From Luidia sarsii (lineage: Eukaryota; Echinodermata; Asteroidea; Paxillosida; Luidiidae): a stretch of DNA of 64,000 nucleotides. The stretch covers positions 21,037,773 to 21,101,772 of the forward strand of contig OX465110.1 in NCBI GenBank assembly GCA_949987565.1, given 5' to 3'. The translations under genes were made by a program, and so were the position numbers. The stretch's first letter is position 1, and every line of letters starts with the position of its first letter. Positions 1 through 11,808 of this stretch are shown piece after piece. Under the pieces are notes generated by a model that saw nothing but the letters and a program-made list of their open reading frames with translations, did no database searches and had not been told where the DNA came from.

Positions 1-1044
1 GCTTTCCAGATTTGTCTCTGGAAAGTTTACCAACCCCTCCCTCCCTCTTTGATTTCAACCCCGCCCCGTTTCTCAGGCCAGCTACCCCTGGGTAAGTCCT
101 GCAGAATAGAACACTATGCTGAGCTTGAACATGTAGGAAGGCTGTGGTACGGTAGATGGGATGGGGGAAGGATATGAACTGGGAAGAAATATCCTTTATT
201 GTTGTCAGGAATTCTTCTCACTCAGTCAAGCAAATTAATGTCAGTGACTCAGCGCAGTGTAAAGGCAGAAAATACTTATTTTTCCCCATTTATTTATTGC
301 TTTTGAAATGTTTTAACATTTGAGGTTTTTATTCAAACCAATCTTTGCCACTTTCTTTTTAATTACTGGTTAGTTTGATTTTGTTTAATTCAAGCATACA
401 ACAAAGAATATGTTTCATAGTCTTTCTTTGTTCCCCAGGTCATGTCCTTCTGTTTTTACCTCATGACTTTCCTTGGAATGGACTTTTGTTCTTTGAAGAT
501 ACCTACCATTTTTCGTAGACGTGGGATAGACTTGTTCTTTGAAGATACATGTACCTACCATTTGTCATGGACGTAGGTGCTTGACTGAAACTAGGCATGG
601 GTGAAATGGTTCTGTTCTATCTCAATGTCTGCTGACAGCTTACCACCCAACCAGACATGGAAGTGTATACATGAGGCTTGTGGTTGGTGCTTCTGTCAAT
701 ATTAGGGAGGGAAGTGCAGGGGAGGGAGGGGAAGGTCTGGGTCCATGGCATTGACCCACTGGTGTCCTTGGCAGTAACCTTGAGGAACACAGAGTATTTG
801 GATTTGCTCAGTAAACTGCAAAGCCAGGCATGAAATTGCAGCCTGCGGTGTCTGTGGTGAGTGTCAGACTGACTATCCCAGAATGCCCTGGGGTATATGG
901 GGCTGAGCCTGTGCTGGAGGTCAGAGCCACTCTCTACGAGATGATGTCATTATGTCACTAACCCCCTCCACTGCTTGCAACATTTACACAAGGTACAGCA
1001 TGCTTTCCATTCTGATACTAGGTCCTATGCAATTCTTATTGTAG

Positions 1045-1280
1045 TCAAAAACACTGACCGGGAACTTTTGAACAAATTGAAAAATGGCAAAGAAAACTTT
1101 GACTGGACTGGGATTAGAACCCGCGACTTCTGATTTTGCATACCAGTGCTCTTACAATACTGAGCTATCCAGCTCTTAGATAGTAGCCTTCCCAAATAGA
1201 TGTTATTAGCGCTGGTATGCAAAACCAGAGGTCGCAGGTTCAAATCTCGGTCCAGAAAAAAATTCTTTGCCTTTTTTCAA
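1045..1280. repeat. Two tRNA-derived SINE copies in opposite orientation
   Basis: A minus-strand copy (about 1063-1187) carries an A-box-like motif as its complement (GAGCTATCCAGC) and a B-box-like GGGATTAGAACCC. It is followed by a 5'-truncated plus copy (1204-1257) with GCTGGTATGCAAAACCAG and GGTTCAAATCTCGG. The anticodon-like stem CTGGT/ACCAG closes a seven-base loop with GCA in the anticodon position, which points to a tRNA-Cys-like ancestor. The AAAGTTTTCTTTGCCATTTTTC tail is shared with the other copies, in part. Confidence 0.7.
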
Positions 1281-1768
1281 TGTTTATGGTTTTATTAGCT
1301 AAAAAGTCTACCCAGAAGGCTTAGGGGAAGTTTTTATTTTTGTTGGTGTTGGATACAAACATTAGTATAGTGTAATTTTTTGATAAAACAAAAACATAAT
1401 GGATATCTACAAAATATGTTCATCAATCTTTTATTTAGATTCCTAAGCATATTATCTGCTGGGGAAAATCCTGAAAATCTTTTCTAAAAAAAGATATTGG
1501 CCTTACAGTATTACACCGCTAGACCGTCAGTGATAACATGTGGATATGACAGATAGCAGGAGAGGACCACAATTCCACAAATAAACAATCCAGTCTCTCC
1601 CTGGCCTTCATATCTCAACAAAACACAATGGTGTGCTGCTTAAAATTAGACATTTTCACTTGTCATTTGGTCAATTGCAATTTTATGTTTAAATTTACTT
1701 GCACAGAAAATAGTTGAATTCATATAGTGTAGTATAAAACAGTCTTAAAAATCACTCGATACATTATG

Positions 1769-1806
1769 AATAAATACCATTGCATGTCTATGCAATGGTA
1801 TTTATT
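1769..1806. repeat. 16-bp-arm perfect hairpin
   Basis: Arms at 1769-1784 and 1791-1806 (AATAAATACCATTGCA and its complement) pair without mismatch around a six-base loop. Confidence 0.9.
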
Positions 1807-1808
1807 TT

Positions 1809-2020
1809 ATTGGTCTTTGGAGAATTGGTCGTCATGACAATAGCAAGGAGTCGGGCGTAACGATTACTCAAGAATATGGATGGATGGATGGATGGATGGG
1901 GAGTCTTAAAGAGGCTCTTGAAGACGTCCCCATCCTTCTTTCCTTATTCTTGAGTAATCCTTACTCCTAAGCCTCAGACTCATTGCTGTTGCCATGACTA
2001 CCAATTCTCCAATGGCCAAT
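1809..2020. mobile_element. Imperfect long inverted repeat, MITE-like
   Basis: Arms of about 65-70 bp at roughly 1809-1876 and 1945-2020 pair with mismatches (for example GGAGAATTGGT with ACCAATTCTCC, and TACTCAAGAATA with TATTCTTGAGTA). A GGAT tetranucleotide run at 1876-1898 lies in the loop. No transposase is present and no target duplication was identified. Confidence 0.55.
1874..1899. repeat. GGAT microsatellite
   Basis: About six GGAT units lie in tandem inside the inverted repeat. Confidence 0.9.
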
Positions 2021-2731
2021 GGAATCACTCCAGAAATTCAGACATAAAAGGGATAAATATATGGCCTATTTTTCCAGAGTGCTGACCAACTTTTAGATAA
2101 TCTGATTTAAAACTGGAATTTCATTAATCATTTACAACATTTGCACTTTTGCATTGACATTTGATAAGTTATAGGTTTTAATAACCCAAGTCCTGTGTAT
2201 GATACATGTACATGAACCATAACAATATTGTTGAGTTGATGCTAGTAGATCACTCCAAAGTGATAGATGGATGGCAGTGATCGCTTTAAATCTGCCCTCA
2301 GGCTAACACACTTCTACCAGGCCCAAATGGCTAGGATAAGGTACATGTATATACTCAGGGCATGGATCTGTATTACCCAGGGAGTATCTCCAACTAAGCA
2401 CCTTATTACTCTTGTATCTTTACTCAGATCAACCATGTTTGATCTTTGTCTGTCAGGAACATATTTCTGATCCTGACAATCTTCTGTTTATTTATTATGG
2501 GTGGCTGATGATAACCTTATAATCATAGTTTCTCTCAAATCACAAAAGACCAATTTACCATTTTGTAAAATCTGTCACAATTTAGTTATATTTATATTGA
2601 TGGGTCTGTCTGGTGTATGTGTATCTTGTTCTTCAATTTTCTTCTTCAATTTGTATTTATATTGTTGTTTTGACACCTCCAATAATGATTAACCGGCACC
2701 ATGAGCTTTTCATCAAGAACAATTTCTAGGG

Positions 2732-2841
2732 TAATATACAAAAATGTCACAAACTGCTTACTGACTATGACCAAAATGCAAATCTCATAAATTGAGATGG
2801 CCTGACGTTTTTATCCTAGCAGGACCTTTCTCAAAGGCAAC
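2732..2841 (+). mobile_element. Fold-back repeat family, half element
   Basis: This is one of about twenty copies of the window's most common repeat. In this orientation the family reads ATACAAAAATGTTGCAAACTG, GACTAAAATTACCAAAATGCA, then AATCTCAAAATTTAGTGGG, then CCTGACGTTTCGATCCTAGC and AGGACCTTTCTCAAAGGCAG. Some copies are half elements and others are two halves head to head, giving a hairpin. It carries no coding sequence and is probably a non-autonomous DNA transposon. This copy ends at CTCAAAGGCAACA. Confidence 0.75.
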
Positions 2842-4847
2842 AAATTCTACCTTTGAGATATGAAGCAGTTGGGATCAAAATGTCAAAATGTCTATTTATG
2901 AGAGGAACAATTTGCTAGCATTTGTATCTAGTGAAGAATATTCCCCTTTACCCTCAACCTATATCATCTCTGAGAATGCTAACGGAGTGGTTGCTGTGAA
3001 GTCAGGCATGAAGCTCATGTCTTAGGTCTTCAACACTTCCTTGATAATACCAGCTGTTACTTTGTAATTTACTTCCGGTAAACTGGGTCACTATCACACC
3101 TACATTGCTTCACTTTGAGCCGATAGTCACAGACATTCTGACGCCTCATAAGGCTTCCTTTGTGGAGGTAAAAAAAAGGAAGTCTGTGTTAGGCTTTTAC
3201 TTTCAACTGAGGAACGGCCTATCATCCAAAGCAGAGTATGATGTTTGTTCAAAGATGAAGAGTAAAAATGGAAAAGGATTTTGAGCTTTTGTATACAAAT
3301 ATGAATGCTTGGATCTTACCAATAATGGTCTTTGCACTTTTGCAGTGATGCTGTAAAAATGCAGAATTTTAATCTAGAGCTGGAGGCCACTGGATGATTT
3401 GGATGGTATTCCCCTGTCTATGGACATACCTACCAATATTTTAATGTTGTCTTCAATTCAGAGGTCATATAGAATTGGATCATATGTTGAGGGTATACCA
3501 TGCCATAACTCCTCAGTGGTCATAATACGGTGTGTGCCGGCTGGACAGTCCAGGCACAGAGTAATTTCCTCGTTATTCCCTGTGGACATTGCCAGTGGAG
3601 TCTGCCTGTCAGCCATCACCGGCTACTCTTTTAATTATCCATTAAGCTGGGGATGATTTAGAAGCCAATCAGCTCATGCTTGAATCACTAAGATGCATTG
3701 CGGGGAGAAAAAAAAGAGAAGAAATCTGGAATGGCATTATGGTAGGTCCTACATAATCAAAAGGCTTTGGATTAAGTAAACAATCATTCCCTCCGATGTC
3801 AAGTGTAGACTCATCTATAGATTCTGCTTGAGTCAACGGCCGTCTGATGGCAACGACCTCTTAGCTGTTCAAGTACCTCCCCCTCTCCTTGCTTCTCTCA
3901 GACTTTCCCCTCCCCCCTGCCTCTGGTCTCAATTGGGGCGTCATTTCATTACCAAAATTACTGCCGGTCCGGTTGTCGGCACTTTTCGGCATCTGTTAGA
4001 CTCCGGTAAATACGCCCCAATCTTAGGTGATCCCCAGCCTGTCAACAAATACTAGACATACCATCGGCCCACCGCTCTCCTTCTTTAGCATACTCAACCC
4101 GTGCTATGAAATTAGCTGCAGAAATTCTGCTCTGATGCACGGGCAAATTTAATAAGACATAAGATGTCTACATGTGTCTCTAGTCGGCTGGGTAGCCAAG
4201 ACTCAGAGTACAGGCTTGGTAAATGGTTGAGGTCGGGTTGTCCCTGTCTTCTTTTTTACCGTCTACCTTCCCTTTTCCCTCGTGGTTCATCTATTGGATT
4301 TAATTATGAATGGGGAATAGAAGCAGTATGGGAGGTGGGTTGGGGTAGGGAGGGTGGGAGGGTGGGGAAGGAGAGGGAGGGAGGCAGAGGATTCACAGAC
4401 ATTTCAGAGTTAGCCAGCAGGCAGGTCATTGGCACCAACCATTCTATTCTTAATTCTCCTCTAGATGCCATGTGTCAAATTCATCAAATTATAATTGTCA
4501 AGAAGATGGGGCCAGAATTAGAATTCTCTTCTTCCCTCGTTAAAAACATCACCACCCATATTTTTCCTCTTGCGTTTGACTCTCAAGGACTTCCATGTAT
4601 TTTCTCTGAGTATTGTCAGAGTTATTTCCAGTGTAATTATGTCCTGTAAGATGGAACCTCTGATGTCAATACTAGGGTATAGGGTAGGTGGAATGTCAGG
4701 GTGGGTGATTGTATATAAGAAGGACATGGTTATAGCACAATAGCACATGAAGAGATGTACCAAGAGGTTTGGATTGGAAGACTTCATCAAATGTCATGAG
4801 TTGATGTGGTTGTTGTATCATTAAAGCTGTTTGGTGAGGATGAATAA

Positions 4848-4975
4848 TTTGTAACAATTTTGAAAAATAGCGAAGACTTTGACTTTGACTTGAACCTGAG
4901 ACTAAATGTACTAGTGCCCTTATCAGATATCCAGCTCTTACATGTAGATGGTGTCCTTTCCCCAAACCCTTTCCT
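4848..4975 (-). repeat. Degenerate tRNA-derived SINE copy
   Basis: The family tail (TTTTGAAAAATAGCGAAGAC on the plus strand), a decayed B box and the complement of the D-arm (CAGATATCCAGCTCTTACA) are visible in order. Confidence 0.5.
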
Positions 4976-5858
4976 TTGATCTTTTTGGAATGATTTTACA
5001 TCATATTACAAAATACCACAGCCATGTTTGTTTGTCAAATTGTACCTCTGTGGAACACAGGATTGGATTGCAAGTGATTTGTTACACGTGTGCGTGTCAA
5101 GAATCAAGATCCTGGCTAGCATTGCAAGATTTCTTTGCAATACTAAGACAGGAAAGGTTGCAAGATGTATTTGTAAAAAAAAAATATGTTGTCCTACAAG
5201 GAGCATCCAGTATCCCTGGCAAGAAACCATATGGGTTCACAATTATGGGAGTGTACATGTGAAGTTGATGTATGGTGGGTGCATGTGCTACCTTGAAGAT
5301 ACTGACCCTAGTCCTCATGACTCACCTTTCCAGATGATTGCATGCAATGATTGACTCTCTGGACTGTGACCTTGGATGCACTCACACAAGAAGTCAGCCG
5401 ATGCTCTCTAATATCTTTGGGGTTTTCTCTTTTCTCGCATATAATGAAAGGGGATTAGGTCATGGTTAGTTTTGCTGAAAAGGGCAAATAATTGTCATCC
5501 CAATGCACACATTTGATATCTTGGCGCAATTTATTCGCGCCACTAATTTTTATTCAATTATTTTCATTTTCCCTCTATGTTTAAAAGTCTTGTATCTTTG
5601 AGTCTATTTTATTTTTGTTGGGTTCAGAATTGTACAGCCCATGCCTAATCCTGTAGACCGATGATGCTAATTTATATCTCAGGGGGCAAAAGTGTGTCTT
5701 CTTCATGGCTGACTGCATCTAAGATGGATGATAGTGAGTTGTTTTCAGAGCTGGTGGGGGAGGGGGTGGGTTATTAGGACTGGGGTTGATGTTCAAGAGG
5801 TGGTCTAGATTCTGAACCTACCATGTCCGCATGTAAATGGACTCAAGGAAGTACAGTG

Positions 5859-6195
5859 TGCACCAAAGATCTTATAGTGCGCGAAGTGCGCAAGATAGCC
5901 TACTCTTGCGAGATCACACGCATCCGGGTACGTACTGGGCGCCATTTTAGTAAGCAAAGTCCCACACATTCTCTCCATTCCGTGGTTACATCACATCGAA
6001 AGTTATCACATTCTGTTCATGCATCCAAAGTTGTATCCTTTTTATTGTTTGTGACTCTCTTGCTTCATTTCCGGAGCACTGAAAGCAAATGACAGATTCC
6101 GTTGCTTTATAAAATGGTGTTCAGTGCATACTTCACCTTTTGCTCAGAGTAATCCATCTTGCACGCTTTGCACGCTATAAGATCTTTGGTATGCA
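5859..6195. mobile_element. MITE with about 38-bp terminal inverted repeats
   Basis: The left end 5859-5896 (CACCAAAGATCTTATAGTGC onward) and right end 6156-6195 (ending GCTATAAGATCTTTGGTATG) are inverted copies with a few mismatches, mostly CG to CA/TG changes. The 260-bp interior has no transposase. The 38-bp minisatellite begins about 30 bp to the right. Confidence 0.7.
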
Positions 6196-6224
6196 CAGAT
6201 GGGGAAGCACTGTGATGCATGATA

Positions 6225-7104
6225 GCAATATTGGTATGCAGGGAACCAGTGATTGTAATGGTACAATATTGGTATGCAGGGAACCAGTGATTGTAATGGT
6301 ACAATATTGGTATGCAGGGAACCAGTGATTGTAATGGTACAATATTGGTATGCAGGGAACCAATGATTGTAATGGTACAATATTGGTATTCAGGGAACCA
6401 GTGATTGTAATGGTACAATATTGGTATGCAGGGAACCAATGATTGTAATGGTACAATATTGGTATTCAGGGAACCAGTGATTGTAATGGTACAATATTGG
6501 TATGCAGGGAACCAGTGATTGTAATGGTACAATATTGGTATGCAGGGAACCAATGATTGTAATGGTACAATATTGGTATGCAGGGAACCAATGATTGTAA
6601 TGGTACAATATTGGTATGCAGGGAACCAATGATTGTAATGGTACAATATTGGTATTCAGGGAACCAGTGATTGTAATGGTACAATATTGGTATTCAGGGA
6701 ACCAATGATTGTAATGGTACAATATTGGTATGCAGGGAACCAATGATTGTAATGGTACAATATTGGTATTCAGGGAACCAGTGATTGTAATGGTACAATA
6801 TTGGTATGCAGGGAACCAATGATTGTAATGGTACAATATTGGTATGCAGGGAACCAGTGATTGTAATGGTACAATATTGGTATGCAGGGAACCAATGATT
6901 GTAATGGTACAATATTGGTATTCAGGGAACCAGTGATTGTAATGGTACAATATTGGTATTCAGGGAACCAGTGATTGTAATGGTACAATATTGGTATGCA
7001 GGGAACCAATGATTGTAATGGTACAATATTGGTATGCAGGGAACCAGTGATTGTAATGGTACAATATTGGTATGCAGGGAACCAATGATTGTAATGGTAC
7101 AATA
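6225..7104. repeat. 38-bp minisatellite, about 23 units
   Basis: Each unit contains GGTATGCAGGGAACCAGTGA followed by TTGTAATGGTACAATATT, with two main variable sites (GCAG/TCAG and CAGTGA/CAATGA). The period is exactly 38 bp throughout. Because 38 is not a multiple of three and the minus strand lacks stops in all frames, many overlapping open frames arise. They are not genes. Confidence 0.97.
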
Positions 7105-7286
7105 CAGTGGAATGTCGCTATAACAAACTCCGATATAGCGAAAAATTTGGCTATAACGAACATGCCATTTGGCTCCCAATTTTTGTGTACAAAATATGTG
7201 GCTGCAACTGCTACAAACAACGACTGCTATAGCGAACAATTTCCATGGATCCCAGGATGTTCATTATAAGCGAGGTTCCACTGTAC
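7105..7286. mobile_element. pogo/Tigger-like MITE with TA target duplication
   Basis: The element starts CAGTGGAATGTCGCTATAAC and ends GCGAGGTTCCACTG, and TA flanks both ends. Terminal CAGTGGAACxTCGCTATA inverted repeats and a TA duplication are typical of the pogo/Tigger branch of Tc1/mariner. The 180-bp interior has repeated TATAGCGAA motifs and no transposase. Confidence 0.75.
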
Positions 7287-7737
7287 ATGGCACATGCACT
7301 TCTGCCCAGGGCACCCGTATCCAATAGCAAGGTTTTCCTGGAGACCTGGACCCTAGAAATTCCAGGAAAATGGGATTGTAATCCCTGGAGAAAAAAAAGG
7401 CTGTCTGTAGCCAGTGGGAAGTACATGTATATTTGGTTGAAGAGCAAGCTTTCTGTATTGACTTGTAATGTACATCATTTGAATACCGGGGGTATATCAA
7501 TATTCCTTTCCATGGGAGAAGGTGTATAGTGCAGAGTGGTCATAGAATGACAAATAAGTAATTGCTGATGAGTCTTAAGTAGGTTTACAGCATTGGAACA
7601 TAGAGTAGATTATATGGAATAGTACTGGACGGCTGAGGCATACATGTAGCTGACTAGGATGTACAGCACTGTCCATAAGAGATAGTAGATATGCATTAGG
7701 GACATTATTTTGGGTCGTGTCCACACAGGCCAAAAAA

Positions 7738-8112
7738 TCCCGTTGTAAATAATCAGGAGCCAATTGTGGTTAGCATGTGGTTAAAATGGTGGGTGTGTCC
7801 TTGAGGGTGGCCCATGCAGAGAGACGCACAGACAAGCACGACACTTCCTGTCAATCAGAGCGTGAGCGTTGCATTGTGGGATTAAAAAAGAACGATGCGA
7901 TTCAGTGGAGCATTCCTACACACACAGCGTCACAAAAAACTTGATTATTTGAGAAAGCCTCACTCTTAGCGTAGTCCGAATTGCGTTTCAGATTCCACTA
8001 ATAATCGCGTTTATTGGGTCCACAGAAGCAAAAAAGTGGAGTTTGAATCACAATTCAAATCCCGATTTAAATAATGGTTTTTATTTGGTGTAGTGGAAAG
8101 GGCCCTATTATG
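7738..8112. repeat. Dispersed repeat related to 55950-56345
   Basis: It shares ordered segments with the second locus: GGTTAGCAT, then an ACAAGCAC...CACTT segment, TGTGGGATT..AAAGAA, GTCCACA and GTGGAGTTTGAATC followed by a pairing ATTCAAAT. A degraded non-autonomous transposon is likely. Its right end GTGTAGTGGAAAGGGCC resembles a terminal repeat. Confidence 0.5.
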
Positions 8113-8561
8113 TTCCAAATGCTGATCCTGTTTGTAGATTACATGTACAGTAGTCTTTACTGGATGCACAGACAGAACAATGTGACCAAGGCTTAATTGA
8201 AGCCCTTAGCCCGTTAACCGCAGACAATTAACGGTTTCTTGTCTGGGCTGCAATAGTAATCACCTTGTTCAAATTAATTGCATTGATCTTTTAGAGTAAA
8301 CACCATTGACAAGGAGTCTTGATTGATATAAATGCGTTCCTTCTTTTTAATTTGTTCTGTCAGGCAAAGCTCAAATGATCCAGAACTCAAATCCACCACT
8401 GGGTTTCTTACATATTTTTAGCAGCAAATTTACAAAAAAATACTGAGAACTTGAAGTAAATTTGACTATAAAGGAATAATTGTAACTGATAAGAGAATCT
8501 AGAATCTCATCAATGCTAAGTATTTACATGCCAAGGTCATTTATGGAAAATGTATGGGCCT

Positions 8562-8694
8562 TCCCTTCCCTTCCCTTCCCTTCCCTTCCCTTCCCTTCCC
8601 TTCCCTTCCCCTCCCTTCCCTTCCCTTCCCTTCCCTTCCCTTTCCTTTCCTTTCCTTTCCTTTCCTTTCCTTTCCTTTCCTTTCCTTTCCTTTC
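8562..8694 (+). repeat. CCCTT then CCTTT pentanucleotide microsatellite
   Basis: A run of CCCTT units switches to CCTTT units at about 8640 and continues up to the N gap. The true length of the array is unknown. Confidence 0.97.
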
Positions 8695-8894
8695 NNNNNN
8701 NNNNNNNNNNNNNNNNNNNNNNNNNNNNNNNNNNNNNNNNNNNNNNNNNNNNNNNNNNNNNNNNNNNNNNNNNNNNNNNNNNNNNNNNNNNNNNNNNNNN
8801 NNNNNNNNNNNNNNNNNNNNNNNNNNNNNNNNNNNNNNNNNNNNNNNNNNNNNNNNNNNNNNNNNNNNNNNNNNNNNNNNNNNNNNNNNNNNNN
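8695..8894. other. Assembly gap (200 N)
   Basis: There are exactly 200 unknown bases directly after the pyrimidine microsatellite. The round number suggests an estimated or placeholder gap size. Any open frame crossing it is meaningless. Confidence 0.99.
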
Positions 8895-9284
8895 ATAAAC
8901 GCGTGACGTGTCACTGCAGACATTACGTCATCATGTAGTCTGGTGACCTGTGGCGATGCGCGTGTAATGTAATGCTGATGACACTGGTCTGCCATAATGT
9001 GCCTGCACTCACGTGCTGCAAGGATGCAGGGTGGCGTGCATGATAAACAAGCACATTCATCACATCGTCTCACATTCTGCTCCTAAAATGCCGTTTGGAA
9101 AATGCTAGAAAATGCTCCCCGTGTTTTGTCGAGAGGAGGAGGTCACTATTGATTGTAGCCTTTGTGACATACATTGTCGCAGAGCTGTGCGCTGCAAAAT
9201 GGTGCAAGGAGTGCTTTGGTAAGTGAACTAAATGCAAGTTTATTTACATATAAATAAATTATTACTTTTTTATTAGTTACCCTG

Positions 9285-9425
9285 GCAGAGATTAGTTGAC
9301 TATTTTGCCAAGGCCGCTATCAAACTCCAAGTCCAAGCCTAAGACTAGAGCTGGGTAGCTCAGATAGTAAGACTCGAGCACCGGTACATAAAATAAGAGG
9401 TTTCAAAATTGTTCCAAAGTTCCTA
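9285..9425 (+). repeat. Degenerate tRNA-derived SINE copy
   Basis: A GGTAGCTCAGATAGTAAGA A-box region is followed by a decayed B box and the TTTCAAAATTG tail. The leader (TTGACTATTTTGCCAAGGCC) matches the leader of the copy at 58.9 kb. Confidence 0.6.
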
Positions 9426-9862
9426 GTTATGTCAGGCCTATTCCATTTCCACTATGAATAATTTATTATGAAATGTTAACGCTACATGTCCCAGGTACCG
9501 TTTATTCATATCGATACTCGATAGACTTAACTTCAAACTGTTTTATTCTTTGATTTCTGGGCGAGTTTGTCTGTGAATATGTGGCTGACCTAGCCGTGGT
9601 TGGGGACATTTCATGTTGCTTGACATTCAAACCACCCTCTTCCTTATCAACCACTCCTCTTCTCCTTGACTTGCTTCCACGGTTGCTAAGCGAATTAATC
9701 TTCGGTGGCTGGCAGAGTGTACTACTACTAGTACTTAGTACTAGGTCTACGCACTGCACTCATGTTGTTTACACTTAGTTTTGCTCGACATGTTTTCTTG
9801 CAATCTTGGTCTTGGCTGGTTTCCTGTATTAAAAGCATGGATTGTTTTCCAGACTACTGCAC

Positions 9863-9903
9863 TTTGTCTAGCTGAGCTGTTGCCAACAGCTCAGCTAGAC
9901 AAA
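9863..9903. repeat. 41-bp near-perfect palindrome
   Basis: Two 20-bp arms (TTTGTCTAGCTGAGCTGTTG and its exact complement) are separated by a single C. Confidence 0.97.
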
Positions 9904-10150
9904 CTTAGTGTTGGGCAAGGCTTCCTCCTGTACCCCCTAAATTAAAATAAATAAATAATACAAATGTGCTTGTACATGGTAGGAATTTAATATCCTACCA
10001 TTTAAAAAACTGTAATGATGAAGAAGTGATAGAAATTTACAATTTCTATGAAAAAGGGGTCAATGTAATGTATTGCTATGTATACGTGTACCTGTGTTCC
10101 AGCGTACACAAGCCTAAATCTAATAAGTAATATTGTGAAGTTAATAGAAA

Positions 10151-10292
10151 AAACTATTGCAAACTGCCCACTGACTAAAATGACCTGCAATACATGAATC
10201 TCAAATCTCAAAGTTATCTCAAAGTTATCTCAAAGAATCTCAAAGTTAGAGGGCCTGACGTTTCGATCCTAGCAGGACCTTTCTCAAGGGCT
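10151..10292 (+). mobile_element. Fold-back repeat family copy
   Basis: The full half-element order is present, with a local triplication of TCTCAAAGTTA (10204-10247) and the CGATCCTAGCAGGACC core. Confidence 0.7.
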
Positions 10293-11758
10293 GAATTTGA
10301 TATTGTCACCTATTTCTTTGGTTTATACAATTTTATGAGGGGGGGGTGGACAGAATTCTTTCCTCCTTTTGATTGTGGTCTGCTTACACTTTCAAAACCT
10401 TTGAAAAGCAGAACTTGTGTTTTTTGTTGAATGTTGAATACAGGCCACTTATTTGAAGTCCCTGACAATGTCCTACTTTCTGAGCTATCCATCCCTTAGA
10501 TGAATTGAAACTCAATAGAATTGCAACTTGCTTGAGGCTTGGTGGTTTTTGTCCTCTGTGTTCAAGTTTCATCTGAAACCGAATGGTTACTTTTACCAGC
10601 CAACCTCTGCCCAGTAAAAGTGACCAGGTAAGTTTAAACGAGCCAATTAGTCCAGTGGAAATGCACCACTCGGTAAAACGCGACTCGGCGTACATGCACT
10701 GTGCACATAAATTTTTTGCCAGCTCGGTTACTTTAATAAACATCGTCTCGGTTAAATTGACCGACTCAAAAGTCCAAGTGGGAATGACAGTCAAGTTTGA
10801 CCATTAGAAATTTAACCATCATCTCGGTTAGAATTGAGTCCAGTGGAAACGTGGCTTTAGGCTGCCATGAGCTCATTTAACAGTCTAATCTCTGATTTTC
10901 AGATTGAAATGATTGCTTGCACAGTTATAACTACAGTACCCAGTAAAACCTGGAACTCCTTCTGAAAACTAACTTGTTTTACAAACCTGATATGGAAAGT
11001 TTATCACTTTTACATGACGTGGTAGTTGATATTGTATATAAGTTGAACAAACAAAAAAACAGAAAAAAAAATGACTGGGAACTTTTTAAAACAATTTTGA
11101 AAAATTAAATGTTGAAAAAAACCAATGATTGAAAGAGTGGTTTCATTCCTACATGTTTTATTACAAAATATTTACACCAGGGTTCTTTGAGAAACACACC
11201 AAACAGACATTGGCTATATAGAGGGATCATACCAATCAAAATGAACACTTGACTGCAATCTAATCTGATATTTTTTATACAGGTATGCAAATTCCCTACA
11301 CAAATTAATTCACTTCACCTTACTTTCATATTTTTGTAAATCACTTAAATATCAGTAATATAGTATTTCACCTGTAGGTATGTGTGGTACATAATTAGAT
11401 TTGTCTTTATAAGTTTTAAATAAAAATGTAAGCACCGATGGAAGAAAAAAACACTCATTACACACGTTATGTATGTAGAGTGGATGTACACCTGTATACT
11501 GTGGATACATGTAGGGGCCTACAGTAGGTCTACATGTACACATAAACATGTACATAGTGAATACTTAATGTGAACAGCTCATGAAATCACGGCAAAAAGA
11601 TCATTTGGTCCGTCTGTTTAATCACTGATGATTACATAAATATTCATTCCACTGATGGCAAACCTAGACATATTTGGATAAAACACAGATTTTTGATTTA
11701 TAATGCAAATTATGTGGAATTTTTAGCTTGAATGAACTTTCTAACAAAATAGATAACA

Positions 11759-11808
11759 GGAAAGGTCCTGCTAGGATCGAGACGTTAGGCCCTCTTACTT
11801 TTTGAGAA
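11759..11808 (-). mobile_element. Fold-back repeat family, short fragment
   Basis: Only the core (GGTCCTGCTAGGATCGAGACG) and the adjacent end of the unit remain. Confidence 0.65.

Larger units (their letters stand above)
1..5858. other. Non-coding region left of the 5.86-kb TIR element
   Basis: No exon can be supported here. The span holds a SINE pair, hairpin elements, one fold-back repeat copy, a partial SINE and scattered ACATGTA tracts. Around 3560-4060 the base composition is less AT-rich and contains homeodomain-like TTTAATTATCCATTAAG and CpG-bearing stretches, which could be regulatory. The short open frames at 3828-4055 and 4164-4649 lack splice sites or recognisable domains. Confidence 0.6.

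Noticed and set aside
6107..7239. Nested minus-strand open frames with repeating NHWFPAYQYC-type peptides
   Set aside because: They come from the 38-bp minisatellite, whose period shifts the same stop-free sequence through all three frames. There is no start context, splice site or unique sequence.
8513..9073. Open frames spanning the N run
   Set aside because: They consist of microsatellite translation and unknown bases.
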